A stretch of 64,000 bases of DNA from an uncultured Sutterella sp. (GTDB taxonomy: Bacteria; Pseudomonadota; Gammaproteobacteria; Burkholderiales; Burkholderiaceae_F). This document shows positions 1 through 7,187 of this stretch, one piece after another (position 1 is the first letter of the stretch; each line of letters starts with the position of its first letter). Under the pieces are notes generated by a model, which was given only the letters and a program-made list of their open reading frames with translations, had not been told where the DNA came from and ran no database searches. Position numbers and translations under genes: made by a program. The stretch lies in assembly GCA_905213905.1 (NCBI GenBank), contig CAJMKD010000001.1:124001-188000 (forward strand), in the 5' to 3' direction.

Positions 1-841
1 CTTCCTGAGCGATGCCAAGAAGCTCATTCGATAGCGACAGAATCTTGGTTGTATACACTTCATTGCCACGTTCTCGAAGCTGATGTGTGATAGCAATAAA
101 CACATCGTTCGTCGTGAAATCAGAGAGCGTAATGACATTGCCGCTATCCCAAGCCGCTTGAAGCTTGATGTAATTGTTGCGTGCCGTCTGCAAAAATCCC
201 TCGCGATCAAAGTCAGCAGGCGTGATATCGACGGCACCATCGGCTTCGGCAGCAGTCGCCGCTTTTTCTCCCCTCATGAACTGATCGAGAACACTGCCGG
301 TTTGTGCCGCGGCATTAGTCTGAGAAACTGGCTCAACGCGAGCAGCAGCGGGCTCGGTCTCTTCAGGACGCACCGCCTCTTGAGCTGGAGGAACATGCAT
401 AGCGGACTGAGAAGCACCAGCAGCAGATGCCTGTGCTTGACGACGTCGGGAACCCATAAAGAACCGGAATGCAGCAACAGCGGCAAGCACCAAAATAAGT
501 CCCATGACGAAGCTGACCATGCCGGCACCATTAATGCCAAGCATGCTCAAAAGCGCAGAAATACCCAGCGCAGCCGCCAAACCGGTCAGCACGCTCCTCA
601 TCATTGACGGACGTTGCTGTGCTGCAGCAGGATTCGTGCGTGCATTTGTTGCAGCATTCTGTTGAGCTGCAGGCTTCTTAGCCGTTAGAGGTGCAGTTCC
701 CGGCGTCGGTGCTTTCTGAGTAAACGTCGGAGCTGAGCGGCCGAAAGAAGCGCCGCCACCAAAACGTCGGGCTGCGTCGGCATCGAAGGATGCTGTCGCC
801 AGAGCGGCGCAAACACAAAGTACAGTGAGGAACTTCTTCAT
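1..841 (-). CDS. Tim44-like domain membrane protein (3' end outside window)
   Basis: The reading frame opens at an ATG (841-839) and runs off the window edge, giving about 280 residues. It has a hydrophobic N-terminal signal sequence (about residues 1-22), a Gly/Phe-rich stretch after it (RRFGGGASFG), an Ala/Pro/Thr-rich linker, a hydrophobic segment pair around residues 85-125, and a C-terminal part (GYNYIKLQAAWD-like: NNYIKLQAAWDSGN) typical of bacterial Tim44-like (TIM44/MBA1-type) proteins. These are inner-membrane or periplasmic proteins of unknown biochemical role. It lies downstream of ubiE but behind a hairpin terminator, so it probably has its own promoter. In many Burkholderiales the same neighbourhood continues into ubiquinone genes (ubiJ, ubiB); that cannot be seen here. 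Confidence 0.8.
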   Translation of the reverse strand, partial: MKKFLTVLCVCAALATASFDADAARRFGGGASFGRSAPTFTQKAPTPGTAPLTAKKPAAQQNAATNARTNPAAAQQRPSMMRSVLTGLAAALGISALLSMLGINGAGMVSFVMGLILVLAAVAAFRFFMGSRRRQAQASAAGASQSAMHVPPAQEAVRPEETEPAAARVEPVSQTNAAAQTGSVLDQFMRGEKAATAAEADGAVDITPADFDREGFLQTARNNYIKLQAAWDSGNVITLSDFTTNDVFIAITHQLRERGNEVYTTKILSLSNELLGIAQE

Positions 842-859
842 CTCAGATCTCTATTGATA

Positions 860-888
860 TAGAAAACATCCCCGTGAAGCACGGGGAT
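860..888 (-). terminator. Rho-independent terminator after ubiE
   Basis: A perfect 9-bp stem (ATCCCCGTG / CACGGGGAT, 868-876 and 880-888) with a 3-nt loop is followed on the minus strand by TGTTTTC. It sits between the ubiE stop (911) and the start of the Tim44-like gene (841), so it separates these two units. Confidence 0.75.
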
Positions 889-910
889 GAACATTTTGCA
901 GAACAAATCT

Positions 911-1690
911 TCAGTGCGCCTTAGTGCCTATGTGAAGCGCACAGATGCCAAAAGTTAAATTGTGCCATTTCACGTCGGTAAAGCCAGCCTCGCTCATCAT
1001 ACCTGCGAATGTCTTTTGGTCCGGATGCATGCGGATGGATTCAGCAAGATACCTATAAGACGGGCCATCTCCGGCAATTTTGGATCCAGCCCAAGGCATG
1101 AAAACAAAAGAGTAAAAATCGTAAAAAGGTTTTAACCAGCGCTGGCAACGAGAAAACTCAAGGACCAGAAGCCGCCCGCCGGGACGCAAAACGCGGAGCA
1201 TTTCTCGGAGCGCACGATCCTTGTGCGTCATGTTTCGAATGCCGAAAGAAACCGTCACTACATCAAAGCTGTTGTTCTCAAAAGGAAGTGATTCAGCATC
1301 GGCTTCAACAATGAATGCTCCCGCATCGGCTGCAGCAAGCCGCTTGGCACCAATCGCTAGCATTTCATGATTAATATCCGACGCAGTAACGCACCCCTTT
1401 CCTGCTCGCTCGGCAAAGGCGAGCGCCAAATCTCCGGTACCGCTTGCGATATCCAGAACTTTCATGCCGCGCTCGACTCGCGCCTCTCGGATACAGCGTC
1501 GCTTCCAGAGACGGTGCGTTCCGAAGCTAAGCAGATCGTTCATAAGATCGTATTTCGGCGCAACGCTGTCAAATACCTCATGAACCTTGTCGGCTTTCTG
1601 CTCTTCATCGATCATTTCGTAGCCGAAATCAATCTGATGATGTTCTCCAATGCGCTTCTGATCGGCCGGCGAATTGCTCGATTTTTTCAT
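911..1690 (-). CDS. ubiE: UbiE C-methyltransferase (ubiquinone/menaquinone biosynthesis)
   Basis: 259 residues, close to the usual 250. This SAM-dependent enzyme methylates the ring carbon of 2-octaprenyl-6-methoxy-benzoquinol and of demethylmenaquinone. The class I methyltransferase motif I is visible as LDIASGTGDLALAFA (about residues 95-110), with the family signatures KVHEVFDSVAPKYDLMNDLLS near residue 35 and RVLRPGGRLLVLEFS near residue 165. It follows a DUF971 gene by 16 bp on the same strand, a conserved Burkholderiales pair, and ends at a hairpin terminator. The presence of a MenA-type prenyltransferase at 32.7 kb suggests that its menaquinone role matters here; that is inference. Confidence 0.95.
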   Translation of the reverse strand: MKKSSNSPADQKRIGEHHQIDFGYEMIDEEQKADKVHEVFDSVAPKYDLMNDLLSFGTHRLWKRRCIREARVERGMKVLDIASGTGDLALAFAERAGKGCVTASDINHEMLAIGAKRLAAADAGAFIVEADAESLPFENNSFDVVTVSFGIRNMTHKDRALREMLRVLRPGGRLLVLEFSRCQRWLKPFYDFYSFVFMPWAGSKIAGDGPSYRYLAESIRMHPDQKTFAGMMSEAGFTDVKWHNLTFGICALHIGTKAH

Positions 1691-1706
1691 GTGTCTGCTC
1701 CGAAGC

Positions 1707-2126
1707 TTACTTGTGATGTCCGCAAGAGCGCTGAGGCTTCATTTTTTCCAAAAAAGGTTTGTTGGCAGGATCTTTCGGATCACGTGAGGCACCAGCGGCG
1801 GATAGCTTGGCTAAGTAGTCCTCCCAGCGAGACTGCTGCGTTCGCACTAGTTCTTCAAAATAATCCCAGCTGTATACGCCCGTATCGTGGCCATCTGAAA
1901 AAATCAGCTTGAGAGCATATTGCCCAACGGGTTCGACCCCAACAACAGCTACGTCGCGACAGCCGACCTGCAACACTGCCTCACTGGGTGCGTGGCCTTG
2001 CACTTCTGCTGAAGGGGAAAATACTCGCAGAAATTCAAAAGAAAACTCGGCTTTGGTGCCGTCTTCATAGATCAACTCAAGCGTCTTACGCTTGCTGTGC
2101 ACGAGCACTTCAACAGGCACCATCAT
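1707..2126 (-). CDS. DUF971 / GBBH-like N-terminal domain protein
   Basis: 139 residues matching the DUF971 family (related to the N-terminal domain of gamma-butyrobetaine hydroxylase). Visible family features are the opening PVEVLVHSKRKTLELIYEDG, the central VGVEPVGQYALKLIFSDGHDTGVYSWDYFEEL, and a His-rich end (CGHHK). In this family the small domain is proposed to bind metal or act near Fe-S proteins, but the role of the stand-alone bacterial protein is not established. It is co-directional with ubiE, 16 bp upstream, and probably forms one transcript with it. Confidence 0.85.
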   Translation of the reverse strand: MMVPVEVLVHSKRKTLELIYEDGTKAEFSFEFLRVFSPSAEVQGHAPSEAVLQVGCRDVAVVGVEPVGQYALKLIFSDGHDTGVYSWDYFEELVRTQQSRWEDYLAKLSAAGASRDPKDPANKPFLEKMKPQRSCGHHK

Positions 2127-2164
2127 ATGAAACAGACCTTACGACGGAACAAATATCGCGTTGA

Positions 2165-2207
2165 AAAAAGAAAATCCCGCACCGCGAAACAACGGTACAG
2201 GATGCGG
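2165..2207 (-). terminator. Possible terminator downstream of tRNA-Arg
   Basis: Reading the minus strand just after the tRNA 3' end, an imperfect hairpin (CCGCA/TGCGG outer pairs, CCG/CGG inner pairs with a bulge) is followed by GATTTTCTTTTTTC. The stem is weak but the T-rich tail is good, and it lies between the tRNA and the DUF971 gene. Confidence 0.4.
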
Positions 2208-2210
2208 AAC

Positions 2211-2285
2211 TGGTCCCCACGACAGGAATCGAACCTGTAACGCGGCCTTCGGAGGGCCGCATGATATCCATTTCACCACGTGGAG
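2211..2285 (-). tRNA. tRNA-Arg (anticodon CCG)
   Basis: 75 nt including an encoded CCA end. Acceptor arms CTCCACG / CGTGGGG pair with one G-U; the D arm is GTGA/TCAT; the anticodon arm is CGGCC-CTCCGAA-GGCCG, giving anticodon CCG and reading CGG; the T arm is ACAGG-TTCGATT-CCTGT. The discriminator base is A. It lies 56 bp downstream of the priA stop and has its own TATAAT box just upstream. Confidence 0.93.
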
Positions 2286-2294
2286 GGAGTTGCG

Positions 2295-2300
2295 ATTATA
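2295..2300 (-). promoter_or_regulatory. Probable -10 box of tRNA-Arg
   Basis: A perfect TATAAT on the minus strand lies 9 bp before the tRNA 5' end, the spacing expected for a tRNA start. No good -35 is seen at 17 bp. A short perfect hairpin (CGACGT-AAAA-ACGTCG, 2312-2327) lies between it and the priA stop. Confidence 0.45.
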
Positions 2301-2341
2301 GCCTAAGTCAACGACGTTTTTACGTCGATGTAAATTATTCC

Positions 2342-4360
2342 TCAAACGTCGATCGGATCAATTTCTACCGTCCACACCACATCGCTTGGCGCCCGCAGCC
2401 CCGCAAGCAATTGATTTAGGAATCGATGAAGATTTCGTCTTTCGTCACCTTCAACAAGCAGTTGTGCGCGTTCACGATTTTTGAGCCTCACGAGTGGCAT
2501 CGGTACGGGATCAAAGACGCGCACATCGTCTGGCACAATGCCTCGGCTCTTACGAACTACTGAATCAAGAAAAAGCACTGCTTTGGCTAAGGCATCCGAT
2601 TCTGCAGTAATAAGCGCCTGAAATACGTATGGCACTCCAAAATTTTCGCGTCGCTCAGCAAGCGTCTGTTTTGCAAAGAGCGGATAGTCTTGTCTTCGAA
2701 GAGCCTCAAAAAGCGGTTCATTTTTAAAACGCGTTTGAATTAGAACACGTCCGTTCCCGCTTGCTCGTCCTGCGCGCCCTGATACTTGCATCAACGTTGC
2801 AAAGAGGTGCTCCCGTGCGCGCGCCGCAGGGCTCAAGAGTTGAGCATCAGCGTTCAGGATAAGCACCAATCCGACATTTTGAAAATCGTGTCCTTTGGCA
2901 ATCATTTGCGTACCGAGCAAGATATCGACCTTCCCTGCGTGCACGCTTTCAAACGCCTTTTCTGCTGCATGCTTCCTGCTCGCACTGTCCCGATCAATGC
3001 GAAGAATGCGTTTAGCAGGGAAAAGGGACAAAAGCTCTTCTTCCAGTCGCTCTGTTCCCGCCCCGCGAGGCAGGATGTCTACATTTCCACAAACTGGACA
3101 CGCTTCCGGCACAGGCCTTCGCCAACCACAGTGATGACAAATGAGTGCTTTTTCACGCTTGTGGTAGACAGTAAAAGCTGAGCAACGAATGCACGAACTA
3201 ACCCAGCCACAAGCCGGACAGCTCAAAACGGGGGAATAGCCGCGACGATTAAGAAAAACAAGAACTTGTCGGCCACTCTCAAGTTCTGTTTGCATGCTTT
3301 CAACCGCTTCAGTTGCAATAAGCCTGCCTGCACCTTTTGGAGTCGAATCAATCAATTCGATTTCAGGCAGGTGCGCATGTGAAATTGCTCGATGAGCCAG
3401 CGTCAGCAACTTGTAGTCACCCTTCATTGCCTTTGCCCAACTTTCAAGCGAAGGCGTCGCAGAACCCAAAACGACAGGACAACAATTCTTAGCTGCACGC
3501 CAGACAGCTAAATCGCGGGCAGAATATCGAAGACCGTCGCCCGCTTTATACGAAAGATCATGCTCTTCATCTACCAAAATCAAAGCTAACTGTTTAAAGC
3601 TTGCAAAAATTGACAACCGCGTGCCTACAACAATACGAGCACGCCCTTCGTGTGCCGCCAGCCATGCCCGAGCTCTTTCGCCCTCTGCAAACTCAGAATG
3701 AAGGGCCACAACCGATTCACGTGGGAATCGTGCCTGCACCCGAGCCTGGAGTTGCGGTGTCAAATTGATTTCCGGCACAAGAAGCAACACTTGATTCGCT
3801 GGATCTCTCTGAAGGACTGCTTCAACAATGTGCAGATAAACCTCTGTTTTTCCAGAACCAGTTACGCCAAAAAGAAGATAGGCAGCAAAGTTCTGTTCAT
3901 TGACCACAGCATCAACTGCAAAAGCCTGCTCCGAGTTGAGCTTCGGCTTGTCATCCAAATCAGCGTGCCCAGCTATATCAGCCGTTGGTGTTCTGAACTT
4001 CAAAAGCACATTTTCATGATTCGATTTGGGAAGACGCTTAAAAAAAGTCGGCAGAGCACTCAATGCCGCTTCTCCCCAGCCTCGCATGTAATAAAGTGCC
4101 GCAAATCGCGTCAGCGATAGCCACTCCGCAGAAAGAGGCGGAACATCGTTGAGAACACGAAGAATGCTCCGAATGCGTTTTCCTTGAAGATCCGTTGCGG
4201 TCTGCATTGCTACGACAATGCCGACGACCTTTCTCGTCTGCAGGTTGACAACAACTCTATCGCCCGTAGCTACGAGCATGTCATCTGGTACGAGGTAGTC
4301 CAGCGGACCGAGTCCAGGAACATCTACCAGAACTTTTGCGTAAAGACTGCCTCGACTCAT
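2342..4360 (-). CDS. priA: Primosomal replication restart helicase PriA
   Basis: 672 residues from ATG 4360, slightly shorter than E. coli PriA (732). It is the 3'-5' superfamily 2 helicase that recognises stalled forks and reloads DnaB. Visible features: N-terminal DNA-binding region with PGLGPLDYLVP; Walker A GVTGSGKTEVY (about residue 165); the DEEH box in LVDEEHDLSYKAGDG; the zinc-binding cysteines (CPACGWVSSCIRC ... CHHCGW ... CPVCG, about residues 370-425); and helicase motif V/VI QMIAKGHDF and QVSGRAGR. A TTG codon at 4405 would add 15 residues, but the ATG at 4360 starts directly at conserved sequence and is preferred. Two DnaA-box-like sites lie about 100-120 bp upstream. Confidence 0.95.
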   Translation of the reverse strand: MSRGSLYAKVLVDVPGLGPLDYLVPDDMLVATGDRVVVNLQTRKVVGIVVAMQTATDLQGKRIRSILRVLNDVPPLSAEWLSLTRFAALYYMRGWGEAALSALPTFFKRLPKSNHENVLLKFRTPTADIAGHADLDDKPKLNSEQAFAVDAVVNEQNFAAYLLFGVTGSGKTEVYLHIVEAVLQRDPANQVLLLVPEINLTPQLQARVQARFPRESVVALHSEFAEGERARAWLAAHEGRARIVVGTRLSIFASFKQLALILVDEEHDLSYKAGDGLRYSARDLAVWRAAKNCCPVVLGSATPSLESWAKAMKGDYKLLTLAHRAISHAHLPEIELIDSTPKGAGRLIATEAVESMQTELESGRQVLVFLNRRGYSPVLSCPACGWVSSCIRCSAFTVYHKREKALICHHCGWRRPVPEACPVCGNVDILPRGAGTERLEEELLSLFPAKRILRIDRDSASRKHAAEKAFESVHAGKVDILLGTQMIAKGHDFQNVGLVLILNADAQLLSPAARAREHLFATLMQVSGRAGRASGNGRVLIQTRFKNEPLFEALRRQDYPLFAKQTLAERRENFGVPYVFQALITAESDALAKAVLFLDSVVRKSRGIVPDDVRVFDPVPMPLVRLKNRERAQLLVEGDERRNLHRFLNQLLAGLRAPSDVVWTVEIDPIDV

Positions 4361-4461
4361 TAAGTTTCTGAATTGATTAAATGGCGCAACACGATTTTTC
4401 TTCAAAGAAAAATACCACGCTAAAGAGAGTCTTACGAAAGCTATACCTAGAACTCACGAAA

Positions 4462-4482
4462 TGTGGATAACTTTGTGGATTA
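4462..4482 (-). promoter_or_regulatory. Two DnaA-box-like 9-mers upstream of priA
   Basis: On the minus strand these read TAATCCACA (4474-4482) and TTATCCACA (4462-4470). The second is identical to the strongest E. coli DnaA box, the first differs by one base. They are 12 bp apart, in the same direction, and about 100 bp before the priA start. Regulation of priA by DnaA is an inference. Confidence 0.5.
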
Positions 4483-4579
4483 CCGGTAGAGTTCCTGCCT
4501 TCTTGCCTTTCTTGTCGCCTTAAGAATAGACGGATTAAATATTCACTCCAGCTTAATTCGCTAGAACAACAGGGATTTA

Positions 4580-4620
4580 TAAAAAACAAAGAAGCCCAGA
4601 ATTACATCATCAGGGCTTCT
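4580..4620 (-). terminator. Rho-independent terminator after hemE
   Basis: Minus strand: AGAAGCCC and GGGCTTCT (4613-4620 and 4590-4597) form a perfect 8-bp stem around a 15-nt loop, followed by TTGTTTTTTA. It lies 69 bp past the hemE stop. Confidence 0.8.
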
Positions 4621-4688
4621 TTTGCATGATTTGAACAGCAACTTCAACTTGTGCACAAGTAGATATGCAACCAGTTGATTTTTAACTA

Positions 4689-5753
4689 TTAATGATATTG
4701 GCGGCTGTAGCTGTGAACCTCATCCACCAGGATTTGAACGCTTTCTACTGGCGTGAATTGGTTGATGCCGTGTCCAAGATTGAACACGTGGCCGCCGTTT
4801 TGGACTGGACCGAAGCTATCAATGACACGGCGAACTTCGCGTCGAATCGCCTCCTCAGTGCCGAAAAGAACATACGGATCCAAATTACCTTGCAAAGCAA
4901 CGCGATCCGCGACCTCACGGCGAGCACGCGAAATATTGACTGACCAATCCAATCCAACAGCATCGCACCCGCTGTTTGCAATCTCAGACAACCATTCACC
5001 ACCGCCCTTCGTGAAAACGATGGACGGCACAGGTTCGCCATCAGATTCACGCACAAGCTTTGAAAGGACCTTCATGGTTGATGCAAGAGAGAAGCGCTGA
5101 AAGTCGCCATCAGCGAGCATGCCGCCCCACGTATCAAAGATCTGAACCGCCTGTGCGCCAGCTGCAATCTGTGCATTGAGATATGCAGCAACTGCCTCTG
5201 CATTCACATTAAGAATTTGCTCAAACAGGTCCGGACGCTGATACATCATGGTCTTAACGGTTCGAAAATCACGGCTGCCGCGCCCCTCAACCATATAGCA
5301 CGCCAGCGTAAAGGGAGAACCAGAAAAACCGATAAGCGGAACACGGTTGTCAAGCGCCTTTCGAATACTTGTCACCGCATCCATGACATAACGTAGCTCT
5401 ACACAAGGATCAGGCACATGCAGTTGAGCTACCGCTGCTTCTGATTGGACGGGTTTGGCAAAAACGGGACCTTCTCCCGGCACAAAGCTAAGACCGAGTC
5501 CCATAGCATCAGGCACGGTCAGAATGTCGGAAAAAAGAATCGCTGCATCAAGTCCGTATCGATCAATCGGCTGAAGCGTAACTTCTGTCGCATAATCGGG
5601 ATTCTGCGCCAAACCCATGAAGCTTCCGGCACGCGCGCGTGTTTCGCAGTATTCAGGCAAATAACGACCAGCCTGACGCATCAGCCACACCGGCGTAAAT
5701 TCCGTCGGCTTGCGCTTTAAAGCGCGAAGGAAGCAATCGTTCACAGGTTTCAT
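4689..5753 (-). CDS. hemE: Uroporphyrinogen III decarboxylase
   Basis: 354 residues, the normal length. It decarboxylates the four acetate side chains of uroporphyrinogen III to give coproporphyrinogen III in heme biosynthesis, in the cytoplasm. Both family signatures are present: VWLMRQAGRYLPEY (about residue 21) with the substrate-binding Arg residues, and GFSGSPFTLACYMVEG (about residue 140). FSDILTVPDAMGLGLSF carries the catalytic Asp. The start at 5753 is chosen over longer frames because it is preceded by GAGAGAG and matches the family N-terminus (MKPVNDCFLRAL). It has a strong terminator downstream and diverges from the DUF167 gene. Confidence 0.97.
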   Translation of the reverse strand: MKPVNDCFLRALKRKPTEFTPVWLMRQAGRYLPEYCETRARAGSFMGLAQNPDYATEVTLQPIDRYGLDAAILFSDILTVPDAMGLGLSFVPGEGPVFAKPVQSEAAVAQLHVPDPCVELRYVMDAVTSIRKALDNRVPLIGFSGSPFTLACYMVEGRGSRDFRTVKTMMYQRPDLFEQILNVNAEAVAAYLNAQIAAGAQAVQIFDTWGGMLADGDFQRFSLASTMKVLSKLVRESDGEPVPSIVFTKGGGEWLSEIANSGCDAVGLDWSVNISRARREVADRVALQGNLDPYVLFGTEEAIRREVRRVIDSFGPVQNGGHVFNLGHGINQFTPVESVQILVDEVHSYSRQYH

Positions 5754-5792
5754 GAAAACTCTCTCTGATTTGTTTTTGTAAGAAACTCTACT

Positions 5793-6119
5793 ATGCCGGC
5801 AAATGCTCACTCACGCCCGTCTTGGCTAGCTGTCACCAAAAAAGGCGATTTCCAGCTACTTCTGCATGTTCAGCCGAACGCGAAGCGTACTGCTGTCGTT
5901 GGCATACACGGCGGGCGTTTGAAAGTTGCCTTAGCGGCGCCGCCAGTGGACGGAAAAGCCAACGCAGTGCTTTTGAAAGCATTTGCCAAGCATCTTGGCG
6001 TATCGAAATCCGCAGTGGCAATTGCGTCAGGAGAAAGCAGCAGAGAAAAGCGGCTTGAAGTCACCGGCCTTACTGAGGCCGAACTCCTAGCCGCCTTTCG
6101 GGATCTTGACACTGATTAG
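5793..6119 (+). CDS. DUF167 / YggU family protein
   Basis: 108 residues of the DUF167 (YggU/UPF0235) family. Typical features are LLHVQPNAKRTAVVGIHGGRLKVALAAPPVDGKANAVLLKAFAKHLGVSKSAVAIASGESSREKRLEV, here read as segments: QPNAKRTAVVG near residue 28, PPVDGKANAVL near residue 50, and GESSREKRLEV near residue 84. The function of the family is not known. It is divergent from hemE (40 bp between starts) and convergent with the universal stress gene, with only 3 bp between the stops. Confidence 0.88.
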   Translation: MPANAHSRPSWLAVTKKGDFQLLLHVQPNAKRTAVVGIHGGRLKVALAAPPVDGKANAVLLKAFAKHLGVSKSAVAIASGESSREKRLEVTGLTEAELLAAFRDLDTD

Positions 6120-6122
6120 TCT

Positions 6123-6527
6123 TTAGCGAACCACAAGCACGGGTCGATCAGCTTGACTAAGAACTTTCTGCGTTTCACTGCCAAGCAGCAATGCGCCAAT
6201 CGTTCCAAGGCCTCGGCTCGCCATGACAATATATTGAACGTCAAGGCGATGTGCGCACTCCAAAATGGCCTTTGCTACGCTGTCGCTGTGTTCGGCCACG
6301 ACCTCGCACGGAACATTCTTTTCAGCTGCCTGCCGTGAGATCACTTCCAAACGATCCTTAACCTGCTGATCTTCCGCAATGAAGCCAGCAGCAGGCGGCG
6401 GCGACAGAACCGCAGTCATGCCGATCACGGTCCCATCAAATTGACGCGCGAGCTCAATGGCCGTCTCTACGGCTTTGTCGCTCAAATTAGACCCGTCTGT
6501 GGTTACGAGGATCTTAACAGCACCCAT
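6123..6527 (-). CDS. Universal stress protein (UspA family)
   Basis: 134 residues, one Usp domain. It starts with the usual strand MGAVKILVTTDGSNLSDKAVETAI and ends with the nucleotide-loop region SRGLGTIGALLLGSETQKVL followed by DRPVLVVR. The G-2x-G-9x-G(S/T) pattern is present in slightly altered form, so ATP binding is likely but not certain. Such proteins are cytoplasmic and induced by stress or growth arrest. A strong ribosome-binding site (AAAGGAGT) precedes the ATG. It lies alone between DUF167 (convergent) and the end of the atp operon. Confidence 0.9.
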   Translation of the reverse strand: MGAVKILVTTDGSNLSDKAVETAIELARQFDGTVIGMTAVLSPPPAAGFIAEDQQVKDRLEVISRQAAEKNVPCEVVAEHSDSVAKAILECAHRLDVQYIVMASRGLGTIGALLLGSETQKVLSQADRPVLVVR

Positions 6528-6637
6528 TCCTGACTCCTTTAACCGAATCGAACGCTCTGCCCCGTGGACAGACTTGGATTAGTTTATTTAATCGTACCGC
6601 GAAACCTGTCCACAATCGGATAAAAAGTTGGATAAGC

Positions 6638-6678
6638 AATAAAAAAGACGGAGTTCCTTAAAAGGATGCTCCGTCTTT
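6638..6678 (-). terminator. Terminator of the atp operon
   Basis: Minus strand: AAAGACGGAG (6669-6678) pairs perfectly with CTCCGTCTTT (6644-6653), followed by TTTATT. It lies 24 bp after the atpC stop. Confidence 0.85.
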
Positions 6679-6701
6679 CGGCAGAAAAACTAAACCCGTT
6701 T

Positions 6702-7121
6702 TCAGCGCTTGAGCTTAAGCTTGCGGATCGCGGCGAGTTCTGCGGCCAAAGCAGCCATTTCGGCTTCAATCTTAGCAATTTCAAGATTACCCTTAGCGTT
6801 TTTGCGCGCTTCTTCAGCCGCAGCAAGGGCTTCCTTGGCCTTCTTTTCGTCAAGGTCCTTGCTGCGAATAGCCGTATCAGCAAGAACAGTGACAACATCG
6901 GGCTGCACTTCAAGAATGCCGCCCGCGACGAACACCTGTTCTACTTCTTCCTGCCCCGGGCGATGAATGCGCACGAAGCCGGGTCGAATACCAGTAATAA
7001 CCGGCACATGCCCGGGCATAATGCCCAATTCGCCAGACGTACCGGGCAGCGAGACGAGCTCAGCCTCACCGGAGAAAATATTTTCTTCGGCGCTGACAAC
7101 GTCGACTTTAATGGTAGCCAT
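6702..7121 (-). CDS. atpC: ATP synthase F1 subunit epsilon
   Basis: 139 residues. It is the rotating central-stalk subunit that couples to the c-ring and can inhibit ATP hydrolysis. The N-terminal beta-barrel is recognisable (MATIKVDVVSAEENIFSGEA, GTSGELGIMPGHVPVITGIRPG) and the C-terminal helical hairpin is rich in Ala/Lys/Glu (AKEALAAAEEARKNAKG). The start at 7121 is chosen from the family N-terminus; a longer frame to 7184 would overlap the atpD end with unrelated residues. Last gene of the operon, before a strong terminator. Confidence 0.96.
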   Translation of the reverse strand: MATIKVDVVSAEENIFSGEAELVSLPGTSGELGIMPGHVPVITGIRPGFVRIHRPGQEEVEQVFVAGGILEVQPDVVTVLADTAIRSKDLDEKKAKEALAAAEEARKNAKGNLEIAKIEAEMAALAAELAAIRKLKLKR

Positions 7122-7187
7122 GTGAGTTGCTCCGTTTGTCGGGCGCTTGCGTGGCCGGCTTTCAGTTAAGCCGGCCCTGCCCAAGCA

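Larger units (their letters stand above)
4361..4688. other. Gene-poor region between hemE and priA
   Basis: 328 bp without a convincing gene. It contains the hemE terminator (4580-4620), two DnaA-box-like sites (4462-4470 and 4474-4482), and a perfect 9-bp palindrome ATTTTTCTT-CA-AAGAAAAAT (4394-4413) in the presumed 5' leader of priA. A minus-strand open frame at 4377-4589 has no family resemblance and overlaps these elements, so I do not call it. Confidence 0.6.

Noticed and set aside
1925..1940. GGTTCGACCCC, similar to a tRNA T arm
   Set aside because: Inside the DUF971 coding region with no acceptor or anticodon arm around it.
3715..3732. GATTCACGTGGGAATC as a parS-like site
   Set aside because: Only the CACGTG core matches TGTTTCACGTGAAACA; outer bases differ and it is inside priA. 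No good parS was seen in the window.
4361..4405. TTG start of priA at 4405
   Set aside because: No ribosome-binding site, and the extra 15 residues fall in a palindrome; ATG 4360 starts at conserved sequence.
4377..4589. 70-codon minus-strand frame between hemE and priA
   Set aside because: Covers DnaA boxes and a palindrome, has low-complexity composition and no recognisable product.
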